Source: Bacteroidota bacterium (GTDB lineage Bacteria > Bacteroidota > Bacteroidia > Cytophagales > Cytophagaceae). Taken from it: a DNA stretch of 64,000 nucleotides. Shown one piece after another: positions 54,377 to 62,886 of the stretch. A model generated the notes under the pieces. That model saw nothing but the letters and a program-made list of their open reading frames with translations. It was not told where the DNA came from and made no database searches. Each line of letters begins with the position of its first letter. Within the stretch, counting starts at the first letter, position 1. The stretch covers positions 248,001 to 312,000 of the forward strand of contig JAEWYS010000004.1 in the NCBI GenBank assembly GCA_023458555.1, given 5' to 3'. Position numbers and translations under genes: made by a program.

Positions 54377-54452
54377 TACTTTTAATTATCAGAAGGAAGA
54401 AGTTTAAGGCTTAATGCTCAAAGATCGCTGTATCAGTGAAAGCAGATTATCA
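54377..54452 (+). repeat. Dispersed ~70-nt repeat, copy 2
   Basis: Aligns in blocks with 20843-20915 (TACTTTTAAT, AAGGA, TTTAAG, CTCAAAGATCGCTGTATCAG). It lies between the small peptide and the oxidoreductase gene. Confidence 0.5.
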
Positions 54453-54516
54453 GTCTTCAAATAGGTTATGACAATTTAAGCCTCTAGTCCTGTAAATTAT
54501 ATATCAGCTTTTTACT

Positions 54517-55491
54517 ATGAATACGATGAAAGCAGCTTTTTATACTCAATACGGTAGTCCGGATAACATTTCCGTGAAAAATATCGAAACTCCGAATCCG
54601 GGAGATAATGATCTGTTGATTGAAGTTCACGCTGCCACTGTAAACCGAAGTGATTGCGCCATACTGGAAGGCTCCTGGATAATACGACTGCTTACAGGAT
54701 TATCCAAACCTAAAAAGCCGGTACCCGGTACTGACTTTGCCGGCAGAGTGGTGCAAACAGGTAAAAAGGTAAGCGGATTTAAGCCCGGAGACAGAGTATT
54801 CGGCTTCTTTGATATGGGCCTTATGTCGCATGCCGAATTTCTGACAATCCATTCAGCAAAAGCCATCCGACATATTCCCGAAGGCTTATCGTATGCAGAT
54901 GCGGTATCATCACTCGAAGGCGTACATTATGCCGTTAATTTTATTAATAAGGTAAAAACTCATCCGGGACAGAAGGTTCTGATCAACGGCGCCACGGGAG
55001 CTATCGGCTCAGCGCTTGTGCAATTATCCCGGTTTTATGGGCTGGAGATAACAGCCACCTGCCGTACCGAACATATTGAGATTGTAAAAAAGCTTGGTGC
55101 CCGTCAGGTGATCGACTATGCCAAAGAAAGTTTTCTGAAGACGGAAGAACGATACGACTATGTATTTGATGCCGTCGGTAAAAGTACCTTCGGACAATGC
55201 AAAAGCATATTAAAAGCAGGCGGAGTGTATATATCCTCTGAGCTTGGTCCCCGGGCAGAAAACCCATTTCTCGCACTCATCACCAAAATAGCTGGCAGCA
55301 AAAAAGTAAAATTTCCCATTCCCTTTGACGTGGGAGCGAGCATCACATGTATTCTGGACCTGATCGAAAAAGGAAAATTCAGACCGCTCATAGACCGGAC
55401 CTATACCCTTGATGAGATACAAGAGGCATTCAGCTATGTAGCTTCCGGTCAGAAAGCCGGCAATGTTGTTCTTGTAATACGGGAAGATTAA
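54517..55491 (+). CDS. Zinc-independent medium-chain alcohol dehydrogenase/quinone oxidoreductase
   Basis: A 324-residue NAD(P)H-dependent oxidoreductase of the quinone-reductase type. The N-terminal GroES-like fold has PGTDFAGRVVQTGKKVSGF and KPGDRVFGF; the Rossmann motif is NGATGAIGSALVQLSRF, followed by GARQVIDYAKE. No catalytic zinc-binding cysteines are present, which separates it from true alcohol dehydrogenases. The substrate is probably an alpha,beta-unsaturated carbonyl or a quinone. It is downstream of the Crp/Fnr genes and convergent with the PorP-family gene. Confidence 0.88.
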   Translation: MNTMKAAFYTQYGSPDNISVKNIETPNPGDNDLLIEVHAATVNRSDCAILEGSWIIRLLTGLSKPKKPVPGTDFAGRVVQTGKKVSGFKPGDRVFGFFDMGLMSHAEFLTIHSAKAIRHIPEGLSYADAVSSLEGVHYAVNFINKVKTHPGQKVLINGATGAIGSALVQLSRFYGLEITATCRTEHIEIVKKLGARQVIDYAKESFLKTEERYDYVFDAVGKSTFGQCKSILKAGGVYISSELGPRAENPFLALITKIAGSKKVKFPIPFDVGASITCILDLIEKGKFRPLIDRTYTLDEIQEAFSYVASGQKAGNVVLVIRED

Positions 55492-55494
55492 TTA

Positions 55495-56472
55495 CTACCA
55501 ATATTTGGAAGGACACACAATCTTGCGGGGTGGCGGCAGCTTCATGCCCAGTATGATTTCATGACTGCCATAATTATGTTTTCTGATCGCGGTCACTGAC
55601 CACTCAAAGGCATAGCTTGCACAAAACATTTTACTGATATCCAGCCCGGCAAATACATTCACTGCTTCCAGCATCCGGAATGAGCCTCCATACCAGTATT
55701 TGTTATATTGGGTTATCTTGACATTCAGATCCATCGACAGGGGAGCATACTGGACATATTTCAGCATAATGGAAGGCGTGATTTTCAACTCCGAATGCGG
55801 TTGAAAAATAACTCCCGAACTAAGAAACACATGACGGTTGTACCGGCCATAAAAGATTTCATTGTTATAATCCAGATTTCTGAAGCTGATATCATTGTTA
55901 AGAATCGGTGATACCGCCAGCGTCACGAAGTACAACGGATTGTACAGCACAGCGCCAAATTGGAAATCCGGTATTAAACCGGTATTCAGGCTCCGGTTAA
56001 ACAGGGCATCCGTGTCATCATCAATATTTTTCCAGTAGTCCACATCTGTTTGCAATTGCTTAAAACCGACAAAAGTCCCTACGGAAATACGGGTTTCCTT
56101 AGAGACCGGAAAATTATAGGCATAAGCTCCCAGAACCGAGGTCCGTTTCAGCGGACCAGTCCGATCCCTGAATACCTGGGCTCCGATACCATGCCAGTAG
56201 CGCCGGACTTTTCTCTTCTGTATGAATTTGCTTTCCCTGCCAACCGCTTTGTGAGCGGAAATATAATAGGTAACCGGAGCTCCTTCGAATCCAGTCCATT
56301 GATTACGATACCCAATATACATATCCAGAAACCCTTCGGTACCGGCAATCGCCGGATTCAGCACAAACTGATTGATCATGTACTGCGAATACTGCTGAAT
56401 CTGCTGCGCCCGAACAGCAAATCCCTGATACAGCAGCACAATCAGGACAGTATTTCTAACAATTAATCTCAT
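55495..56472 (-). CDS. PorP/SprF-family type IX secretion outer-membrane protein
   Basis: A 325-residue beta-barrel with signal peptide. The diagnostic N-terminus of the mature chain reads QQIQQYSQYMINQFVLNPA, then AGTEGFLDMYIGYRNQWTGFEGAPVTYY shown here as GYRNQWTGFEGAP, typical of PorP/SprF proteins (YRNQWxGFxGAP). These anchor or export one partner cargo each. It begins eight bases after the stop of the type B cargo gene and should be made with it. The final residues are YW. Confidence 0.92.
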   Translation of the reverse strand: MRLIVRNTVLIVLLYQGFAVRAQQIQQYSQYMINQFVLNPAIAGTEGFLDMYIGYRNQWTGFEGAPVTYYISAHKAVGRESKFIQKRKVRRYWHGIGAQVFRDRTGPLKRTSVLGAYAYNFPVSKETRISVGTFVGFKQLQTDVDYWKNIDDDTDALFNRSLNTGLIPDFQFGAVLYNPLYFVTLAVSPILNNDISFRNLDYNNEIFYGRYNRHVFLSSGVIFQPHSELKITPSIMLKYVQYAPLSMDLNVKITQYNKYWYGGSFRMLEAVNVFAGLDISKMFCASYAFEWSVTAIRKHNYGSHEIILGMKLPPPRKIVCPSKYW

Positions 56473-56480
56473 CAGATTTT

Positions 56481-59400
56481 TTATCGTAAAATGGTTACGG
56501 AACCATTGAAGGTCTGATCACGCTGATCACCCGCCTCAATTACATAATAATAGGTAGCTGCCGGCAGCTGGTTTCCGGATTCACTGACTCCCTGCCAGGG
56601 TTCATTATAACCACTGTGGTATTGATAAACCATATTACCCCAGCGGTTAAAAATCCACACCCGGGCATTGGGAAACTTATCCAGCCCTTTGATAAACCAC
56701 TGATCATTTTTAGAATCTCCGTTGGGACTAAATCCGTTGGGAATTATAATTGGCGGCAATACGGTAATATACAGCTCATCTGTTACTTCACACTTTTTAC
56801 CAGCCGCAGTGACTATATACATTCCATTCTCAAGAGGATTCAATATGGCATTTTTCCCCGAAAAGCTTCCTTCCGGTCCCTCCCAGTTATATGCAAGAAT
56901 ATTTCCTGTACCCATTGCTTCCAGATAGAGCATTTCATCATAATACAGCTCTGTCTTATTGGCAGTGGCTTTTACATCCAGCCTTTCAATTTCCACAAAG
57001 ACCGTCTCTCTTACCGGGCAAAAACCTTCATTTCTGACTTCCAGCGTATAGTACCCCTCCTGCTCTGCAGGCAGACTAAGCCCGCTGCCGACACGTACCG
57101 GAGGCTCACCCGTTTTGTTATAAAACCAGGTAAAACTGTATTGCTGAGCCGGGTCATTGAATGCTGTCAACGTAAGGCTTTCATCAGGACACAGGATTGT
57201 ATCTCCCTGAAATATGTTTGCAACGGGTCTTGTTGTAACTCCTACCACAGCACTTGCAGAATTTATACAGCTATTGGCATCTGTAACAACAACAGTATAC
57301 GTAGTCGTTGTTACAGGATTTGCCCCCACCTTGGCTGTACTGACCGATGATAACCCTGTTGCAGGACTCCATTGATAGGTCAGCAAACCGGTCTGATTAC
57401 TCACTGTCGCATGGAGCTCCGTGGTATTTCCACTACAGATATCTCCACCCTCGATCTGGATATCCGGCAACGAATTGACTGTCACACTGGTTATAACTGT
57501 ATCTTTACAATTCTTCCCGTCTGTAGCAATAATCTGATACTGTATAGTCTTTTCTGCAAGAGAAGTAACAGTAGCCTGAGTAGTACTATTAAGGAAATCA
57601 GAAGGTGTCCAGCTATATTGAACAGCTCCTGTATAATTACTGATGCTGGAAGTAAGTACAGCTGCGTCACCCCTGCATATCACAGCCGGTGTACTGTTCA
57701 GGACCGGCTTGGGATTAACTGTTACCTCTGAATGACTTGTATCTGTACATCCTTTGCTGTCTGTAACAATCACTCTGTAAGAGGTTGTACTAACCGGATT
57801 TGCTCTGACTGTACGATCGGCAACAGTACTTAAGCCTGCTGCCGGACTCCACTGATACGACAATGCTCCTGTATACCGGGATACACTGGTTGACAACACT
57901 GTATCATCTCCCTCACATATCTCAGCATTGTCGCTCGTCAGCACAGGTTTGGGATTAACTAGTACTTCCACTGTACCGGTGTCTCTGCATCCTTTACTGT
58001 CTTCTACATATATGGTATACAAAGTAGTAATCAGAGGATTGGCAGTCACATTTGGGTTTGTAGTATTGTCAAGTCCGGTAGCCGGCCTCCATTCATAAGC
58101 AACAGTTCCGGTAGCATGACTGATTGTCGTATGGACGCTTGCCTGCTCCTGCTCACATATCTCATGATTCTCACCAACCAGCACCGGCTTGGGATTAACA
58201 GTCACAACGGAGGTACTCGTATCTTTACATCCTTCTGAATCCGTAACAATCAACGTGTACGTTGTCGTCGCGGACGGAGACGCTCTTACTTCAGATGCAT
58301 CAGCAGCATCCAGTCCATTGGCCGGAGACCATAAATACGTAAGTGTACCGGTAAAACCAGTTACATCGCTGCGCAGCACATCACTCATTCCCTGACATAT
58401 TTCCGCATTGCTGATACTCAGATCCGGTTTAGGATATATCGTCACGGTAACCGGCACCCTGGGACTCTCACAAAAGTTAATAGTCTGATTGACATAATAT
58501 CGAAAGACACCTGCTGCTACAGTATTGATTACCGGAGCGGTGGAAGTTCCGCCAATATCAGTTTCATTAGCAAACCAGCTCAGATTATCTCCCGTTGCCG
58601 TTAGCGAAAACGAAGGGCTGCCGGCGCAGAGTACTGTGTCTTTGGTAACAGGTGTAGCTATATCTGTATAGGTCAGCAGTACCTGATTGGACAACAATCC
58701 CTCAGTCGCGCATCTGGTATCACTGGCTCTTCTCCTGTACCAGCGTTCATTTGGAAGATCATCTGGCTGGTATCCTGTACTATTACCGGCAATTATTGTA
58801 CTCCAGACAATCCCGTCATCTGAGTGCTCCCATTGATAAGCATAGGGTGGCACCCCGCCTGATGCAGCCCGAAGCTCGGTAAAAGGATCCGGCACCTCTC
58901 CCTCACAGATACTCTGATCCGAAGCGATTGCGCCCGGGGTAAAACGGGGGATCGTATCTACAACTATTGTATCAGAAAATACTGTATCGCATCTGGTAAA
59001 CTCCATTCGCCGGTAATAACCCGGCAAACCAACCGGAGTGCTTTCCTGAAAATCAACAGTAGCTGCCAGTTCTCCTGACCAGTTCACTCCATCCGGCGAG
59101 CGTTGCCATGAATAGGAGAAAGCACCGGTGCTTCCTTCAGGGAGACGCTGATTGATGAAACGCTCTGGTAATGTATTAAGGCATATCAGCTGACTGGCCG
59201 AAATAGAACCAGGCACTGCTGGAGGATGGACAGCAATATAAATACTGTCCTGGCTGCTGCAATTCCGATTGCCAAGATGATTGCCGACCGCGGCCACATC
59301 AAGTCTGTACCAGCCGCTATCCGCGGGAGTAGCGGCTGGTATATGCAAATGACCCTGGCCCGAAGAAACTATTGTCCAGCTGCCTCCGACCTTCTTTTGC

Positions 59401-60188
59401 CATTGATATTCCGGCAACGAATAGGGAGTGCCGGTTACTGTATGATTAAGATTTAAACCATCACCATAACAAATGCTGGTAGCTGGCGCTGTAATCTTAT
59501 ATTCCGGTACACAGGGTGTAAACGCTATATCATCCAGGGCAATATCATTACCCACACCTCCCGGATTATTGTTGATAAGCAACAATGTTACCGCAGTGGC
59601 GGTAGTGGTAAAGGTAAGCGAATGCCTGACCCACGTAAACGTCGGTGTATATGAAATATCACCGGAAATGTAATCTGCAATTAATACATCGGTATCGGCA
59701 TCCCTGATTTCAAATTTTACATTGGGGTTAATAAACCCGTTGCGTCGGTAGAGATTGGCTATCCAGACGGAAAATTCATAGGTTATGCCGCTACATAGTC
59801 CCGACACAGTAGCTCTGTAAAATTCACCCGGATCATAGCTGGCATTTACCAGCATCATATATCCTCCGGGATCTCCTGTATGATCAGTAGCTCCGCCAAA
59901 CCAGACATTCCAATGATCGACGATGGAATTGATAAATGAAAATTCGCCATCATTGGTTTGCGCACCGGGACCTCCGTTTTCCTGTGTATAGGTAGTAGTA
60001 AATCCGAAGCTTTCAGGTGTCGCGGTGTTGTATCTCGCTGCCCCGGCTCCAAATGTTTCTAATATAGTTGGCGTAGAATTGGTACATTGCGCCAATACAG
60101 GTTCCGGATTTGTAAAAGGAGCAACAATCAGCAGGCTTGCAGCAATAATGAATCTTAACAGGACAGGCAATCTGTTGAAATTATTCAT
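56481..60188 (-). CDS. T9SS type B cargo (gliding-motility-associated C-terminal domain) with tandem PKD-like repeats
   Basis: A 1235-residue exported protein. After the signal peptide there is a jelly-roll domain (about 40-225), then immunoglobulin-like parts and five tandem PKD-like repeats of about 80 residues. Each repeat runs PKPVL-EICxG-GxLxYxWSPATGL-TTxYTVxVTDxxGC. The C-terminus from PNGFSPNGDSKNDQW to FNRWGNMVYQ and WQG is the type B sorting domain (gliding-motility-associated CTD), which is used together with PorP/SprF-family proteins. It precedes the PorP-like gene by eight bases in one operon. Confidence 0.93.
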   Translation of the reverse strand: MNNFNRLPVLLRFIIAASLLIVAPFTNPEPVLAQCTNSTPTILETFGAGAARYNTATPESFGFTTTYTQENGGPGAQTNDGEFSFINSIVDHWNVWFGGATDHTGDPGGYMMLVNASYDPGEFYRATVSGLCSGITYEFSVWIANLYRRNGFINPNVKFEIRDADTDVLIADYISGDISYTPTFTWVRHSLTFTTTATAVTLLLINNNPGGVGNDIALDDIAFTPCVPEYKITAPATSICYGDGLNLNHTVTGTPYSLPEYQWQKKVGGSWTIVSSGQGHLHIPAATPADSGWYRLDVAAVGNHLGNRNCSSQDSIYIAVHPPAVPGSISASQLICLNTLPERFINQRLPEGSTGAFSYSWQRSPDGVNWSGELAATVDFQESTPVGLPGYYRRMEFTRCDTVFSDTIVVDTIPRFTPGAIASDQSICEGEVPDPFTELRAASGGVPPYAYQWEHSDDGIVWSTIIAGNSTGYQPDDLPNERWYRRRASDTRCATEGLLSNQVLLTYTDIATPVTKDTVLCAGSPSFSLTATGDNLSWFANETDIGGTSTAPVINTVAAGVFRYYVNQTINFCESPRVPVTVTIYPKPDLSISNAEICQGMSDVLRSDVTGFTGTLTYLWSPANGLDAADASEVRASPSATTTYTLIVTDSEGCKDTSTSVVTVNPKPVLVGENHEICEQEQASVHTTISHATGTVAYEWRPATGLDNTTNPNVTANPLITTLYTIYVEDSKGCRDTGTVEVLVNPKPVLTSDNAEICEGDDTVLSTSVSRYTGALSYQWSPAAGLSTVADRTVRANPVSTTSYRVIVTDSKGCTDTSHSEVTVNPKPVLNSTPAVICRGDAAVLTSSISNYTGAVQYSWTPSDFLNSTTQATVTSLAEKTIQYQIIATDGKNCKDTVITSVTVNSLPDIQIEGGDICSGNTTELHATVSNQTGLLTYQWSPATGLSSVSTAKVGANPVTTTTYTVVVTDANSCINSASAVVGVTTRPVANIFQGDTILCPDESLTLTAFNDPAQQYSFTWFYNKTGEPPVRVGSGLSLPAEQEGYYTLEVRNEGFCPVRETVFVEIERLDVKATANKTELYYDEMLYLEAMGTGNILAYNWEGPEGSFSGKNAILNPLENGMYIVTAAGKKCEVTDELYITVLPPIIIPNGFSPNGDSKNDQWFIKGLDKFPNARVWIFNRWGNMVYQYHSGYNEPWQGVSESGNQLPAATYYYVIEAGDQRDQTFNGSVTILR
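57240..58440 (-). repeat. Tandem ~240-bp repeats inside the type B cargo gene
   Basis: Five successive copies of about 240 bases each encode one PKD-like domain. The linker phrase, on the plus strand CCGGCTTGGGATTAAC or a close variant, recurs near 57705, 57945, 58185 and (weaker) 58425, keeping a 240-base period. The similarity at DNA level suggests recent duplication and possible copy-number variation. Confidence 0.7.
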
Positions 60189-60366
60189 TATACATTGTTT
60201 TGTTTTCGTTTGTTTGCAAATGATTTTCAGAATATAAATATTTAAATATAGGGATTTTATATAAATATTTTACTATTTCCTTACATTGTTTTACTAAGAC
60301 GGTTTGAATCAGAAAAAGTAACTCCCGGAATGGGTTTTTTTTCAAAAAAAAATCGGGCTAATGATC
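60189..60366. other. Intergenic region upstream of the type B cargo
   Basis: AT-rich region which should hold the operon promoter; no exact TAnnTTTG element was found on the minus strand. Confidence 0.3.
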
Positions 60367-60821
60367 TCAGGTAAAATTTTGCAGACTAAAAAATTTTAGA
60401 AATTTCTCTTTCTTTCCGGGGGAAACATCCACAACAGAATCATCGGGAAGCACCCCCTGCCCTCCTTTTCCTTTTATATATTTTTTTTACATGTTGCGGG
60501 GTTATCAGGTGGAATTTGTGTATACGTATAAAACCGGCGCCGGAGAACGCAGTTTCATAAAACTTTAGGGTGCGGCATATAAGAATCTTTCTCTGGTCAG
60601 CAAGGTGAAATAATGTAAAATTACCATTCGCTCACAGCGCTCTTTTACTTTTTCGACAGCGGTCAGCAATTCATCTATATCAACCGGCTTGGCAGATAAT
60701 ACGATGCGCTGCAATTCAGCGTCCGGATTGCATAGCTACTATAAGCAGTGATAAATATCGTCTCAAAATTTTCATCCTTCAATTCTTCGGGCAGATCAAA
60801 GGCATGCTGTACACCACGGTC
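60367..60821 (-). pseudogene. Decayed LytTR-type response regulator
   Basis: On the minus strand three reading frames join to a recognisable relic: FDLPEELKDENFETIFITAY and SSYAI (receiver domain, beta 4 switch), then after a shift KPVDIDELLTAVEKVKERCE (receiver end with the conserved Lys-Pro), then after a deletion FSGAGFIRIHKFHLITPQHV (LytTR DNA-binding domain), and GVLPDDSVVDVSPGKKEKFL up to a TGA at 60367. At least three frameshifts and loss of about 60 residues are needed. The N-terminal half is missing where the GNAT fragment begins. Confidence 0.7.
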
Positions 60822-61050
60822 AGCAGGGCAAGGGAATTGGTTCAGTCATTCTTCGGTTTCTGATTAATGAATATGTAAACAACAGAAATAAAACATGGGA
60901 CCTGCTTGTTGATAAAGACAATCCTCAGGCAAAAAATTGTACCTCAGACTGGGATTTGACCCTGTGGGAGAAAAATACTGTCAGGCAAAAACATGGAATA
61001 TCTTCAATGCAGAAACGTCCATTCTCCCGGATAAATTCTCTTTCTTCTGA
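60809..61050 (+). pseudogene. Decayed GNAT acetyltransferase fragment
   Basis: The plus strand reads VHHGQQGKGIGSVILRFLIN, the acetyl-CoA loop of GNAT enzymes, up to LLVDKDNPQAKN. There one base is missing in a run of six A (60931-60936); the next frame continues LYLRLGFDPVGEKYCQAKTW and ends in a TGA at 61048-61050. The N-terminal half of the domain is absent and the upstream boundary meets the LytTR relic head to head. The frameshift could in principle be a sequencing error, but the truncation could not. Confidence 0.72.
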
Positions 61051-61144
61051 AAAAACTTTTGAATACGGGCTATTCTAATAAAATACCATAAGCACCTGCT
61101 CATGTTTTTTTGAGATACCTGTCTCTCATTTCCTTCCAAAACCA

Positions 61145-61152
61145 TATTTTTG
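61145..61152 (+). promoter_or_regulatory. Candidate promoter -7 element of the MTHFR-like gene
   Basis: TATTTTTG; predicted start near 61156, 76 bases before the ATG. No -33 element is seen. Confidence 0.35.
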
Positions 61153-61231
61153 TATATTAATCGTTTTGTTTCCCGGTAGCAACCCGGAATGAAAACACTG
61201 ACCGGGATATTATTTAAGAAGTGAAGAGAGC

Positions 61232-62200
61232 ATGACATTAAAAGACAAAATTTTAAACAGAGATACAGGACTCCTTTTTTACAGTTTTTCACCGCCCAAA
61301 ATCACTACAGAAGAAGATCGTGTGCTGGCAATTGCAGGCAGACAGCGAGAATGGCTCAGCGGTCTTGATCTGGATGGCCTGATCTTGTATGATATTCAGG
61401 ATGAAAGTTCGAGAACAAACGAAGAGCGGACCTATCCATTCATACCAACTATTGCTCCCGAAGTATACTGCAAACGCTATCTGACAGACATCGAAATTCC
61501 CAAAATCATATATAAAAGCATTGCAAATCACCGCTGTGAACAGTTTACAGACTGGCTGAATCATAATACAGAACTGGAATATGCGGTATTTGTCGGCGCA
61601 TCGTCACAGCAACAGATCCGTGAAACCAGTTTTTCTCTTTCAGATGCCTACGCACTGGGACAGAAACTTTCCCGCAACTTATTGCTTGGAGGCGTGGCCA
61701 TCCCCGAACGTCACAGCAAAAAAGGCGATGAGCATCATCGTATTTTCAATAAAAAAGCGCAGGGATGCCGGTTCTTCATATCTCAGTGCGTGTACAACCT
61801 CAACGATACCAAGAACCTCCTTTCAGATTATTACTACAGCGCACAGGAAAACGGCAGAGACATGGCTCCCATCATTTTTACACTGGCGCCATGCGGCTCA
61901 TTAAAGACACTGCAATTTATGCAGTGGCTTGGGATTCAGGTTCCGCAGTGGCTCTACAATGACCTGAAACACAGCAAGGATATACTCGAAGCCTCAATCC
62001 GAACCACCACACACATAGCTTCTGAGATTCTGGATTACGCCCGCACCAAAAATATACCTGTAGGGTTCAATATCGAGAGCATTTCCATGAAAAAGGAAGA
62101 AATAGAAGCATCCGGCACGCTGCTCAGCCATGTAGCGGATATGCTCAGGCCCGAACGGGGCAAAACCGAATTCCTGTCTCTGTCGGCCAGTCAGGGTTGA
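61232..62200 (+). CDS. Methylenetetrahydrofolate-reductase-like protein
   Basis: A 322-residue TIM-barrel protein related to MTHFR. It has FYSFSPPKITTEEDRV at the start, GLDLDGLILYDIQDESSR, then NLLLGGVAIPERH and FNKKAQGCRFFISQCVYN, which match the VGVAGYPExH and AGAxFFxTQ segments of MTHFR. FAD and folate residues are only partly kept, so the substrate may differ. It is a single gene; a hairpin follows its stop (GGGG..AAAG/CTTT..CCCC near 62214-62249). Confidence 0.75.
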   Translation: MTLKDKILNRDTGLLFYSFSPPKITTEEDRVLAIAGRQREWLSGLDLDGLILYDIQDESSRTNEERTYPFIPTIAPEVYCKRYLTDIEIPKIIYKSIANHRCEQFTDWLNHNTELEYAVFVGASSQQQIRETSFSLSDAYALGQKLSRNLLLGGVAIPERHSKKGDEHHRIFNKKAQGCRFFISQCVYNLNDTKNLLSDYYYSAQENGRDMAPIIFTLAPCGSLKTLQFMQWLGIQVPQWLYNDLKHSKDILEASIRTTTHIASEILDYARTKNIPVGFNIESISMKKEEIEASGTLLSHVADMLRPERGKTEFLSLSASQG

Positions 62201-62326
62201 GCCATGAAGATTGAGGGGTAAAGTATGAGGGTACTATCTTTAGCCCCTTAATTCTCATACGAACTTCAGAGCAATTCTGCCATTTTCATAAAATCCGGCT
62301 AGCCTTGTCCTGTTCCTTTTTTTTAC

Positions 62327-62364
62327 GACCTTTGCATACAATCGTATAGCGCCTGCGATACGAT
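62327..62364 (+). promoter_or_regulatory. Promoter and palindromic operator of the AHSA1 gene
   Basis: GACCTTTG (62327-62334) matches the -7 element in all but one position. ATCGTAT (62341-62347) and ATACGAT (62358-62364) form a perfect 7-10-7 inverted repeat just after the predicted start (62338). The geometry equals that at 36202-36225, but the sequence differs. Confidence 0.45.
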
Positions 62365-62405
62365 AAAAACTCTCTATTCTGACATTATATATAATATCCT
62401 GATAA

Positions 62406-62822
62406 ATGGAAAAACAAAAAATCACCATTGAAACCACGATTTCTGCCGACATACATAAAGTCTGGGACTTCTGGATCGCTCCGGAGCATATCATTAACTG
62501 GAACTTTGCTTCCGAAGACTGGTATTGTCCCAACGCAGAAAATGAACTGAAAGAAGGCGGAAAGTTCAGCTATACCATGGCAGCCAAAGACGGCAGCTCC
62601 AGCTTTGACTTTGCAGGCATGTACACCAAAGTTATTCAGGACGAACAGATTGACTATATCATGGAAGATGAAAGAAAAGTCTCTGTTGCTTTCGATCAGA
62701 AAGACGGTAAAACGAAAGTAACGGAAACTTTTGAAGCAGAAACAGAAAATGCCCCCGAAATGCAGCAGCAGGGCTGGCAGGCTATTCTGGACAATTTCAG
62801 AAAGTATGTGGAGGAAAACTAA
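62406..62822 (+). CDS. SRPBCC/AHSA1-family protein
   Basis: A 138-residue START-like protein. It begins ITIETTISADIHKVWDFWIAPEHI, the typical AHSA1 start, has WNFASEDWYCPNAENELKEGGKF and ends with QQQGWQAILDNFRKYVE. Members bind hydrophobic ligands or act with Hsp90; bacterial ones are often controlled by an adjacent ArsR regulator, which is absent here. It has its own promoter with an inverted repeat at the start point. Confidence 0.9.
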   Translation: MEKQKITIETTISADIHKVWDFWIAPEHIINWNFASEDWYCPNAENELKEGGKFSYTMAAKDGSSSFDFAGMYTKVIQDEQIDYIMEDERKVSVAFDQKDGKTKVTETFEAETENAPEMQQQGWQAILDNFRKYVEEN

Positions 62823-62886
62823 CCTAATACCCCTATTCACATGAATCTCTGATATAACACAGCAACTTTAAGAAATATTATCCCAA

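Noticed and set aside
56616..57350. 244-codon frame antisense to the type B cargo gene
   Set aside because: Shadow of the repeat-containing gene; no signals of its own.
60981..61292. 103-codon minus-strand frame over the GNAT relic
   Set aside because: It is antisense to the decayed acetyltransferase and overlaps the next real gene's start.
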